NCBI GenBank assembly: GCA_949130495.1
Contig: OX422217.1
Location: 576,076,606 to 576,140,605 of the forward strand
DNA length: 64,000 nt
Source: Sambucus nigra
Taxonomy: Eukaryota; Streptophyta; Magnoliopsida; Dipsacales; Adoxaceae
Reading direction: 5' to 3'
Shown here piece after piece: positions 55,131 through 64,000 of this stretch (its first letter is position 1; every line of letters begins with the position of its first letter). The notes beneath the pieces were generated by a model. The model was given only the letters and a program-made list of their open reading frames with translations, did no database searches and was not told where the DNA came from. The translations under genes and the position numbers were made by a program.

Positions 55131-56340
55131 TCACCCCATACGCGTTGGGGGTGCGACGACCTCACTGTAGCAGCTCACTCGACCCCGTAAACGGGGTCCG
55201 ATAACTAAATGGTGTCGGCTTCTTCCACACACGCCTCTAGATATGTCTTTAGGCGTTGTCCATTTACTTTGAATGTATTTCCACTCGACAGCTCCGTGCA
55301 GGACTACATTCTTTACAACGAACGGGCCAGACCATCGTGACCACAACTTGCCTGAAAATAGATGAAGCCTAGAATTATAGAGAAGCACTTTTTTATCCGG
55401 GAAGAAACTCTTTGCGTCGAATGATATTATCGTGAGCGAGGTGCATCCTTTCTTTGGAAATTCTTGCGTTCTCGTACGCATCATTGCGTATCTCTTCTAA
55501 CTCATTTAATTGAAGCTTGCGAGCTTCACCGTCTTTATCCATGTCGTAATTCAACTTTTTAATCGCCTCATACGCCTTGTGCTCCAATTCAACGGGAAGA
55601 TGGCAAGGTTTGTCGTACACAAAGCGGAATGGGGATATGCCGAGCGGATTATTATATGCGGTACGATAGGCCCATAGCGAATGGTTCAATCTAAGTGACC
55701 AATCTTTTCGGGTAGGATTGACAGTCTTTTCAAGAATGTTCTTGATTTCTCGATTCGCTAGTTCGGGTTGCCCATTCGTTTGTGGGTGATAAGTCGTTCC
55801 AACCTTGTGAACGACACCATACTTTCTCATGAGATTCTCGAATGGCCTATTGCAAAAGTGCGTGCCATTATCACTGATTATCGCTTTTGGAGCGCCGAAG
55901 CGAGAAAGTATGTGTTCCTGTAGGAACTTAATCACCACTTTGTTGTCATTTGTCTTGGTCGCTATGGCTTCCACCCATTTGGAAACGTAGTTGACCGCAA
56001 TAAGGATGTTTAGGAAACCAAAGGACAGGGGGAAAGGGCCCATGAAGTCAATACCCTAACAGTCGAAGATCTCAATGATGAGTATCGGGGTTAATGGCAT
56101 CATGTCTCGTCAGGTAATAGCTCCCATGCTTTGGCACATGTTGCACGATTTACAAGCATTGTTTACATACCAGAATATTATGGGCAAATGGAGGTCGCAT
56201 TGAAGAATTTTAGCGTCCGTCTTTTTCATCGAAAAGTGGCCTCCACAAGCTTCCGAATGACAAAATTGGATGACTTTGGGGATCTCGTCATTCGGTGCAC
56301 GTCATCGGATGATTTGGTCAGCGCAATATTTAAACAGGAA
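55131..56340 (-). pseudogene. Integrase of Athila element E
   Basis: The zinc-binding region (about 56130-56330) is frameshifted. The long frame 55393-56043 holds the core. The first Asp lies in G-I-D-F-M-G-P just before it, then [15 protein letters not shown] (second Asp) and [12 protein letters not shown] (Glu), so the catalytic triad is intact. It continues L-W-A-Y-R-T-A-Y and K-A-Y-E-A-I-K-K-L. The C-terminal part in another frame has [13 protein letters not shown], ending near 55131. One frameshift near 55440 breaks the enzyme. Confidence 0.87.
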
Positions 56341-57093
56341 AGGGTCATGATAGAAAAATATGCGCGACCAAGTATTAAACCTCTTCTTATCTTGCGGTGT
56401 CAAATCGGGAGGGATGACTCCCGTGACAAGATAGTTCACTATATCCGCAAACCAGGGAAAAGGAGAGGTGACAAAGAGTTGCTCATCCGGAAAGTATTCG
56501 TCTATGGGTATTGAATCACTAGGCACGTCGGACGAAAGGCGTGATAAGTGGTCGACAACGACGTTTTCTACTCCTTTCTTATCTTTAATGGAGAGATTAA
56601 ACTCTTGTAGGAGTAAGATCCACCTTATGAGGCACGGCTTTGCGTCTTTCATCGCAAGTAGGTATTTCAATGCCGTGTGCTCGGTGAAACAAGTGATGGG
56701 AGAACCGATAAGGTAGGACTGAAATTTGTCAAGAGCAAAGGCTACAGCTAATAACTCCTTCTCTGTAGTGAAGTAATTAAGTTGTGGCCCGATAAGAGTC
56801 CGGCTAGGATAATAGATGACATGAACCTGTTTGTCTTTTCTTTGGCCCAAAACAGCCCCTATCGCATAGTCGCTAGTATCACACATAAGTTCGAATAGTA
56901 AAGACCAATACGGAACTTGTATGATGGGAGCGGACACAAGAATGGTTTTTAGTTTTTCAAAGGAGCTATGGCATGCTTCCGTCCATTCAAATGGGGTGTC
57001 CTTCATGAGTAGGTTGCTTAAGGGCCTAGCGATGGCGCTAAAGTCCTTAATGAACCTTCGATAAAACCCTGCGTGGCCCAAGAAGGAGCGCAC
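56302..57093 (-). pseudogene. RT thumb and RNase H of Athila element E (long open frame)
   Basis: An open frame of 263 codons. The RT connection is G-H-A-G-F-Y-R-R-F-I-K-D-F-S. RNase H follows: C-D-T-S-D-Y-A-I-G-A-V-L-G-Q (Asp), T-T-E-K-E-L-L-A-V (Glu), C-F-T-E-H-T-A-L-K-Y-L (Glu where Asp is usual) and V-V-D-H-L-S-R-L (last Asp). The end overlaps the linker to integrase. The Asp-to-Glu change may impair activity. Confidence 0.85.
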
Positions 57094-57233
57094 GTCTTTA
57101 AGCTATTTTGGTGGGGATAGATCGTCTATGACATCTATCTTAGCTCTATCAAATTCTATCCCCTTGGATGAAACTATGTGGCGAAGAACTATTCCCTCAG
57201 TGACCATAAAATGGCATTTCTGCTAATTTAGCA

Positions 57234-58055
57234 CTAAGTTCTTTTCCACAAACCGGGCAAGTACCTTTTCCAGTTTTCAAGACAAAGATCGAAAGAAGTG
57301 CCAAAAATGCTAAAATAGTCCATGAACACTTCTAGTCCTCTCTCGACCATGTCGCTAAATAGGCTCAACATGCACCTTTGAAAGGTCGCGGGTGCATTAT
57401 ACAAGCCGAATGGCATACGTTTGTAGGCAAACATACCAAAGGGGCAAGTGAAGGTCGTTTTCTCCTGGTCAAGTACATCTACCTCAATTTGTTTATATTC
57501 GGAGTAACCATCAAGGAAGCAATAATAAGGGTGGCTCGCTACTCTCTCAAGTATCTGATCAATAAATGGTAAGGGGAAATGGTCTTTCCTAGTTCCCCTA
57601 TTGAGTTTTCGATAATCAATGCAAACACGCCACCCGATGGTGGTACGTTGGGGAACTAGCTCTCCCTTAGCATTCTCAATCACTGTCATGCTCAACCTCT
57701 TCGGGACAACTTGAATAGGGCTCACCCATTTTCTATCCGAGATTGGATAGATAATCCCAACATCCAATAACTTGATGATTTCGGTTCTCACCACTTCTTT
57801 TATATTAGGATTTAGCCTTCTTTGCATTTCTCTCGAGGGCTTGACATCCTCTTCGAGATGGATCTTGTGGGTGCAAATCAAAGGACTTATCCCATTCAAA
57901 TCAGCAATACACCAATCGAAAGTATCTTGGTGCTTCCTCGGAATTTTTAACAGTTTACCCTCCTGCTCATCGTCTAGGCTAGAGGAGACAACAACAGGAA
58001 ATGTCTCATCATCTCCTAGGTATGCATATTTAATATGGGAGGGTAGTTTCTTCAA
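57234..58055 (-). pseudogene. Reverse transcriptase core of Athila element E (second catalytic Asp lost)
   Basis: An open frame of 273 codons starts at the linker (Y-A-Y-L-G-D-D-E-T-F-P-V) and runs through P-I-S-D-R-K-W-V-S-P-I-Q-V-V-P-K. V-C-I-D-Y-R-K-L-N and F-L-D-G-Y-S follow (first catalytic Asp), then P-F-G-M-F-A-Y-K-R-M-P-F-G-L and V-F-M-D-Y-F-S-I-F-G. The catalytic box is normally F-M-D-D-F in this lineage; the second Asp is Tyr here. A short gap with stops separates it from the next frame at 57093. The frame is otherwise clean, so the loss is recent. Confidence 0.88.
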
Positions 58056-58121
58056 TTCAAGGGTTGGAAATTTGCCGCTGGAGGGAACTACGCGTGTCTC
58101 CCTTGGTGGTAACTCCTCGAA

Positions 58122-58960
58122 TCAAGAAACCCAATTCACATCTCTCGCGTCCTCATTCGACGCTCTCTCATCAAGTAACTCTCTCAACTCCTCAACCTCC
58201 CTCTCAAATTCGGTGTACGTTCCCTCACTCTCGTGGCTTGAAACTAAATAGGACCCTAGGGCATCTCCATAATAATTTTTCTCAAAATACTCCTCTACGA
58301 TCTCGTCTATTAAGCTCACCGCGTGAAGATCATCTTCTTTCCCCGTATGTTGAGCTATATGAAAGACGTTAGTCTCTAATGTCATGTTCCCAAAAGTGAG
58401 TTGCATCTGCCCATTCCGAGTATTAATAATAGCATTAGCCGTAGCTAAGAATGGGTGCCCAAGAATGATGGGAACATGATTACTCGAAGTGAAGGAGGGC
58501 TCCGTGTCCTAAATGACAAAGTCTACCGGGAAGTAGAAACTGTCAACTTGGACGATCACATCCTTAACTACACCTCTTGGGATCTTTACTGTTCGATCCG
58601 ATAATAGGAGAATGATCTTTATGAGCTTCAGGTCGCCCAGATCAAGTTGCCTATAGATGGCGTAAGGGAGGATATTGACAATTGCTCCCAAGTCAAGTAA
58701 GGCTTTTTCAATTTTATTTTCTCCAATGATACAGGAAATGGTGGGTGCACCGGGATCTTTAAATTTAGGCGAGAGATCATTAAGTAGGATGGAGCTCACG
58801 TTCTGTGCTAGAAAGACATTTTTCTTTACCTTTATCCTCCCCTTTATCGTCAACATGTCTTTGATGACTTTTGCATAAGAGGGAATTTGATTAATGGCGT
58901 CGAGGAAAGGTAAATTTAGCTTTACTTGCTTTAGTACGTCTAGCGCTTCATCACTGGGGT
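58122..58960 (-). pseudogene. Aspartic protease of Athila element E
   Basis: Contains the active-site stretch L-L-D-L-G-A-I-V-N-I-L-P-Y (Asp-Leu-Gly-Ala form used by plant retroelement proteases) and K-I-P-R-G-V-V-K-D-V-I-V-Q-V-D. After a TAG near 58510 comes the segment H-P-F-L-A-T-A-N-A-I-I-N. An acidic linker of about 80 residues leads to RT. Homologous to 24607-25193 in element D. Confidence 0.82.
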
Positions 58961-60798
58961 TTCCTTTTTAGGAAGGAATTAACCTTTGAGGAAACAGTGT
59001 CGCGGTGGGTGGTTTCACTACTACATCGGGCTCACTAGTATCTTCTTTATCACTCTCTTTTAAAGGGACATCTTCGGCCTCTTTTGTGCCGAGCGAAATC
59101 TCCTTGTCTTTGGTTGTGTCGTGTGGGGGAGGTGATAAATTAATGACTCTCCCACTACGAAGAGTGGTCACAGCTTGACATTGCTCCTAATGTTCGGTGG
59201 ATGTGGAGCTAACACTAGTTTGACCTTGGGGAGGTCTTTGGACCTTGGCAGGAAACTTTCCCTTCTCTTAGACACTCAACGATGATTGTATATTTGAAAT
59301 ATTTTCATTTATGTCGCTGATCAGGTGATCATATCTAGCATTGGCTGCACTCTGGTTATTGATGAATTGGTTCATCGTATCCTCGAGAGTTCTCTACAGT
59401 GGAGTGATATATGTTCCTTGAGGTGGTCGTGCTTTCACATGGCCTTGCATGTGTGGAGCTTGCTGAAAGTGCGGTGGTGGAGGAGGGGCAACATGTGAAT
59501 TAGAATTCATCGCAGCATGTTGTTGCCCATAGCTAAAACTAGGATGGTTTTTCAATGAAGGGTTGTAAGAATTCTCGTGCGGTGCACCAAAATTACCCGT
59601 GAATCCTCCTGTACCACTGACTTGCTCTTAAAGCATTACTTTATAGGCGGGTATAGTCGGGTATTCCTCAGTTGAATGACCCGCCTCATAAATCACACAC
59701 ACCTTCTCGATGGGGTTTGGGATGGATCCAATTAGTCCTCTTCCACATACCTCACATAAGTCTCGCAGTCCTTTCTCAAGTACATCTAATCGACTGTCCG
59801 TCATATAATTCTTTTCGATGTGAAATAGGTCGGACGCCGATGGAGTAGTGGTCACTTGGCGATATCAATTTTGAGCATTAGGGTCAGATATATCCCAGGA
59901 TTGGGTAGTCTCGGCAATATACCTTAGGTGCTGCTCCGCATCGTGGGCGTCTAAGTCAACAAACGGACCACTACCCATGGTTTCAACGAGTTACTTGGAA
60001 TTAAGATTTAGCCCGTTATGGAAGAAGGAAATGATTTGCGGTGTATCAAATCCATGATGGGGTCATGAAGTAATTAACTCATTGAAATGCCCATAGCATC
60101 GATGAAACGACTCATTTTCCAATTGTTGGAAAGCTTGAATTTGATCCTTGATGGAGATCGTTCGATGTGTGGGAAAGAATTTCTTGAGAAATTTAGATTG
60201 CAACTCATTCCAGGATGCAATCGATCTTGGAGGTAATGACTATAGCCAGGTCTTAGCCTTATCTTTTAGCGAGAATGGAAAGAGTTTGAGGCGGATCACC
60301 TGTTATGCGCAAGCTTGATCATTAAGAGTTTTACACACATCCTCAAATTCCCTGATGTGGAGATATGGCTTTTCAGAATCCATCCCATGGTAGTGGGGGA
60401 GCATCTGGATCATCCCATTTTTAAACCAAAATTGCCCTGCATTATATGGGAGTATAAAGCATCCCGGAGTGACAGTGCGCTCGGGATATAAGATTTCTCT
60501 CAAAGGGCGGTACAGGGCCTCTTCCTGACTGGCGGTTGCACTACCATGTTGCGACATGTCTCTCTCTCTTAATGACCCGGTATCCTCACTTGGTATACTC
60601 GGAGCGTGCTCTGAAGTGTGTCCTAATACGGAAAATGGAGTGTTATTTGAGATTGAGTGTTACGGTGTGGGAGGTGGAACCTAGAACTGTGGCTCGTTGG
60701 GAGTGTGAGGGCTATCAGGGTTGTACTTTCCTATCGGGTTTTCATGAACGTGGATTGGAGTATTATGGGGAGTTGGAGTGAGTTCAGAATTTTGCATT
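58961..60798 (-). pseudogene. Gag of Athila element E
   Basis: An ATG at about 60796-60798 starts M-Q-N-S-E-L-T-P-T-P in a Pro/Asn-rich N terminus with two TAGs. The core at 60303-60557 has R-E-I-L-Y-P-E-R-T and H-Y-H-G-M-D-S-E-K-P-Y. The middle has a knuckle-like C-x2-C (59690-59770), then a Gln/Pro/His-rich stretch (59400-59620). The C-terminal part 58968-59171 begins T-T-L-R-S-G-R-V-I, a familiar Athila gag-pol linker. Broken by stops near 60300, 59630 and 59270. It would form the capsid. Confidence 0.78.
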
Positions 60799-60924
60799 AA
60801 TGGCTTATGAGAGATGATGATGAATATTTTTGTGCTTTTTAATTTTTTTTATATGTTTTTGGATTTTTGGAGACTTTTTGTCAAAGTTTGAGATTGACTT
60901 GATCTAATCCTAAGTATACATATC

Positions 60925-60942
60925 TCCCCGGTAACGGCGCCA
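60925..60942 (-). other. Primer-binding site of element E (tRNA-Asp type)
   Basis: Minus-strand TGGCGCCGTTACCGGGGA, the PBS form usual in Athila-lineage elements, six bases inside the LTR end at 60949. Confidence 0.85.
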
Positions 60943-60948
60943 AAAACA

Positions 60949-62518
60949 TGACGTAACTCAAAAAGTGTCTCTAATGTGCGTTCTCTCTAGGCTCAAGTGC
61001 AAGCCTGTCGCGTTAGTAATAAATCCGATAAGTCGAGATCGTATCCACAGGGAAATAGGACAACAGAGTTGTGACGACGTGGATAGACGAAGGAATCCTA
61101 ACTTTAACTCTAAAAAGAAAAGAAACGAGGATTTGTTTGGGAATTGGCTACAACTAAATGCAATTTCGAAAATAATTAACTAATGAACTAATGAATGAAC
61201 GTAATGGAACTATTCTAAATTACCGAAAATACTAACGATGAATGATTTAAAACTCGAATTATATGATGAAGAAAACAGGACGGGAATACAATCCCTCAAC
61301 CCTAGTGTATTGTTGGTATAAAACTAATCGTAAATTTAAGTGATTGATTAGACCCAGAATTTAGTACTCCCAAGCATTATGTATATGAGGTTCAAGCCCG
61401 CACCATACTTAATCAGAGGACGAGTAAATCGGTATTGGGATAGTCACATTCAAATTGCATTCTGAAGCATCCTGGTTACCCTGAAGCATACGAGATCCAA
61501 AGATCTACAATTGTCGCGTTTTTATGAAATATGGTCATAATAAACCATTAAATTTAGAGGATTAATTTTACACACATGCAACTACCACATTAGGTTGAGT
61601 TCATGCCTCCCGACCTTTAAAAACCTAGCCTAACATGATGAAATTTCTGAAAACAATTGTTGAATTGCAGGAAATCATGATTAAACTAAGGGAGAATTGA
61701 AGAATGATGTAGAAAGAAGATTATACAGAAGAAACTAATCACTAATCTTACCAAAACACTAAAAGCATTAACTAAAATTACTTGTATTCATAGAAATCTG
61801 AACAATCTTCAATCTATAAATTAACATTGCAATGAATCTTTAAACTAGGGTTTTTTATGAAAAAGGAAAAATTAGATGAATTCTCCGTGCTTAGAATGAT
61901 AATAAATCGGGTTTAAATACTCTACAAGACTCCAAGAGTTTTATCTTAACTAGGACTCTCAATTGGAGGAAGAGTAAGAAAACAAAATTTTGACACTCGG
62001 ACCGGTCCGGGCCTCCTTCGATTCGATCTGGCTTAAATTCGGATCGGTTCATTTGTTTCCTCTTAGCTTCGATCCGTCTTCGGTCCGGGGTTCACTGGAT
62101 CTATGCATTTCGGATCGGTCCGATCCTGATCGTTCCGATTTTCCTTTGACTTTTTCTTCAATCTTTGACTGCTCATAACTTTCACACCGGGACTCCGATT
62201 GAGGTGTCGTTTCTTCCTATGTACTCGTGAAATTGATATTTTCAACTTTTTTTTAGATGGCTCATCCAAATTCCGAGTAGAAATTACAACTTTTCCCTAT
62301 TGACTTTCCTTCTTTTCTTTCTCGATTCTTCGGGTTTCTTTCTTTCTTTATTGACATCAAATACCTGCAAAATTAGTACGAAATACCAGAAACTCGGGAT
62401 ACTCGTTAGAATAAGTCAGTAGTAAGATTATGAGATAAAATCAAATCGATTACGTTGTTCGAGGTGCTAAAAGTAACTAAATTAAAGGGATAAATTGGGA
62501 AGAATTTATGCCTAATCA
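60949..62518 (-). repeat. 5' LTR of Athila element E
   Basis: On the minus strand it runs from TGATTAGGC (62518) to GTTACGTCA (60949), about 1570 bp. It includes GATCGTATCCACAGGGA at about 61038-61055, a sequence common in Athila LTRs. Perfect palindrome CGGACCGGTCCG at 61998-62009, further GGATCGGTCCGATCC at about 62111, and a minus-strand TATTTAAA at 61912-61919. The right edge lies next to the CACTA terminus and could be 62518 to 62523. Confidence 0.7.
61912..61919 (-). promoter_or_regulatory. TATA-like box in the LTR of element E
   Basis: Minus-strand TATTTAAA, 80-220 bp downstream of the CCGG palindrome cluster at 61998-62130. Likely LTR promoter, inferred from position. Confidence 0.45.
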
Positions 62519-62978
62519 ATACACTACAACAGAATGTCTCATTGGTGACAAAAAAAATTAGGACAAAAGTGTTTTGTCACTAAAAGTTACTCTTGTGTGA
62601 GGAAAATTAATTTCGTCACTAATTGAGTGAGAGTATGTCAAATTGGTGAGGAATTAATAATATTTGTCAGTAAATAATCATTGAAATTTGGGCACCATCA
62701 TTCCCGCGTGTTAAAATGTTCCATTCATCTATTCGTGAAAAAATTACTATACATTTAGTGACAAAAACGTTTATCACACAGAAAAAAAATAATTGGTGAC
62801 AAACAAATTTTCACACTTATTCCTAAAAAAAATAACAAAATGCCTCTTTACACACACGCTCCCTCTTTCACTCAGTAGATACCCCCAAAAAACCTTCCCT
62901 CTCCCGCCTTGCCCTCATGCTGCCGCCTTAGCCCCATGCCGCCGCCTTAGCCCCATGCCGTTGCCTCACCCAAGGTAA

Positions 62979-62980
<2 letters not shown>

Positions 62981-63014
<34 letters not shown>

Positions 63015-63160
63015 ACACACACACACACGCCCTCTTTTTTCATATCCACCCTCTTAGCCACATTTATGTTCTATTTTGTGAGTTGATTTCTACCGCCTCA
63101 CCCTCGCGTTGCCTCCTAAACACAAGTAATCTCCCTCTCTCTCTCTCTCACATGTACACA
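62981..63160. repeat. Duplicated (CT)n and (CA)n microsatellites
   Basis: (CT)n at 62981-63001 followed by (CA)n at about 63003-63028. A similar arrangement (TAATCTCCCTCTCTCTCTC then CACACA) recurs at 63126-63165. Each is preceded by a GCCTCACCC-like block, which suggests an internal tandem duplication of about 140 bp. Confidence 0.8.
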
Positions 63161-63502
63161 CACAACCCGCTTTGTTTTCAACACCCTAAAATTTAGGTTT
63201 GTTGGTATATTAGACATTTACCATATTAACAGTCAAAAATTTTAAGTTAACCTAATTGGAAGTGTAAATTTTTAGGTTTTTTTAAATTGAGGTTTCTATT
63301 TTAGGTGATGGATTATGTGTTTGGGCATTATAACTGAATTTTTATGGCGTTTGAATTATAAAATACTGTGTATTGTATTTTTCACATTATAGCTGCATAT
63401 TTAGAGAGTTTACTATTTTTTATTTGTACATTATATGGTAATTGTTGTATTACCATATCAGCAACAACCGTAGCGGCTGCAGGCCAAAAATAACGTCGCA
63501 AC

Positions 63503-63985
63503 TCAAGCAACACCAATAACTCCACATTCCAAATTATCTTCAATAAATACCACAGCGCGACACCATGGCGGCATCTTCGGCCACAACGGAGCTGGAACGA
63601 CTCTATAAAGCAACAAGATTAGGATAACTTCATTCAATATCTTCAAAAATGCGAGCCCCCGCTCCTCGTACACAGATGGAGTGGGGACCATGTGGTGGAC
63701 TACTTTCGGTACCTTGACCAGTTTGGTCAAGCTAAAACACACTCTACGACCTGCCCATTTTTTGGACAGGTTCACCATTCCGAGGAGTGTGAGTGCTCGC
63801 TCTAGTTTATCTCCCTTGACTCCATCTTCCGACGTCTTCGCATGGATTTTGAGGAGAACATCGGCTCGCGGGTAACCAATCCGTTTGGGGCATCCTTGGC
63901 CGCAGAATACCTTAGGGAGATTAGATAATCTCAGGTGACTGCTAGAGGGCTCCGTTAGTACCATAATTACATTATGAGTAACCAT
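63503..63985 (-). CDS. Hypothetical ORF inside the CACTA end (160 codons)
   Basis: An open frame starting M-V-T-H-N-V-I-M-V-L, with no family motif I recognise. It could be part of a captured host fragment or a chance frame; base composition here is higher in GC than the neighbouring spacer. The plus-strand frame at 63681-63875 overlaps it and is no better supported. Confidence 0.2.
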   Translation of the reverse strand: MVTHNVIMVLTEPSSSHLRLSNLPKVFCGQGCPKRIGYPRADVLLKIHAKTSEDGVKGDKLERALTLLGMVNLSKKWAGRRVCFSLTKLVKVPKVVHHMVPTPSVYEERGLAFLKILNEVILILLLYRVVPAPLWPKMPPWCRAVVFIEDNLECGVIGVA

Positions 63986-64000
63986 TTATATATGTTATCT

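Larger units (their letters stand above)
53207..62518 (-). mobile_element. Athila-lineage element E, nearly full internal region plus 5' LTR
   Basis: Minus-strand order: 5' LTR (62518-60949), tRNA-Asp-type PBS, gag, protease, RT, RNase H, integrase, a spacer with an internal TATA box and CCGG palindromes, env-like ORF, then a purine tract TAAGTTAGGGGGG at about 53219-53231. It shares this layout and much protein sequence with element D but has longer open frames (up to 273 codons). The 3' LTR is not identified. Confidence 0.85.
62522..64000 (+). mobile_element. End of a CACTA (En/Spm) transposon, rest outside the window
   Basis: Begins CACTACAACAG, the standard CACTA terminus, next to the LTR of E. 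The first 260 bases carry repeated subterminal motifs such as TTGGTGACAAA, TTTGTCACTAAA and GTCACTAATT in both orientations, as expected for transposase-binding sites. From 62860 on come duplicated CT/CA microsatellites and GCCGCCTTAGCCCCATG repeats. The far terminus and transposase are not in the window. Confidence 0.75.

Overview
This window looks like a repeat-packed stretch of a plant nuclear genome, probably a eudicot. It holds nested and broken Ty3/gypsy LTR retrotransposons (Tat, Athila and chromovirus types), hAT and CACTA DNA transposon ends, and a 5'-truncated LINE. I found no intact single-copy host gene, no tRNA or rRNA gene and no CRISPR array. The species cannot be named from this sequence.

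Layout. 1-4755: an internally deleted chromovirus on the minus strand (two 1.27-kb LTRs around about 336 bp), with a decayed hAT element inside its left LTR. 4756-13340: Tat-type element A (minus), gag to integrase, then a tandem-repeat block and an antisense spliced gene. 13341-20178: Tat-type element B (plus), joined head to head with A. It has an integrase end, 160-bp tandem repeats, the homologous antisense gene and a 3' LTR. 20179-25193: Athila-type element D (minus), env-like ORF, integrase, RT and protease. 25194-27930: two further chromovirus-type LTRs. 27931-37095: Tat-type element C (plus), protease to integrase, 30-bp tandem repeats, two antisense ORFs and a 3' LTR. 37096-41550: decayed chromovirus G with a 3.0-kb LTR. 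41551-48058: a decayed, apparently intron-bearing minus-strand gene whose gaps and flanks are filled with dozens of copies of a GTGTACTTTAT motif. 48059-49490: a LINE end with a 14-bp target duplication and a 422-bp hAT-like MITE. 49491-53200: AT-rich DNA with a foldback and a gag fragment. 53207-62518: Athila-type element E (minus), the best preserved, with gag, protease, RT, RNase H, integrase, env-like ORF, tRNA-Asp-type PBS and 5' LTR. 62522-64000: the end of a CACTA transposon.

How the parts fit. Two arrangements recur. First, the Tat elements share the order pol, hairpin-rich tandem repeats, antisense gene with GT-AG introns, 3' LTR. Two of the three antisense genes have a visible TATTTAAA box upstream. 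Second, LTRs of chromovirus and Athila families, and the region ahead of the env-like ORF in both Athila elements, carry near-perfect palindromes centred on CCGG or a close variant, 60-350 bp upstream of a TATA-like box on the same strand. These two modules are the observations most worth following. Almost every coding region has stops or frameshifts, so most are called pseudogenes. Splice sites, promoters and element boundaries are read by eye.
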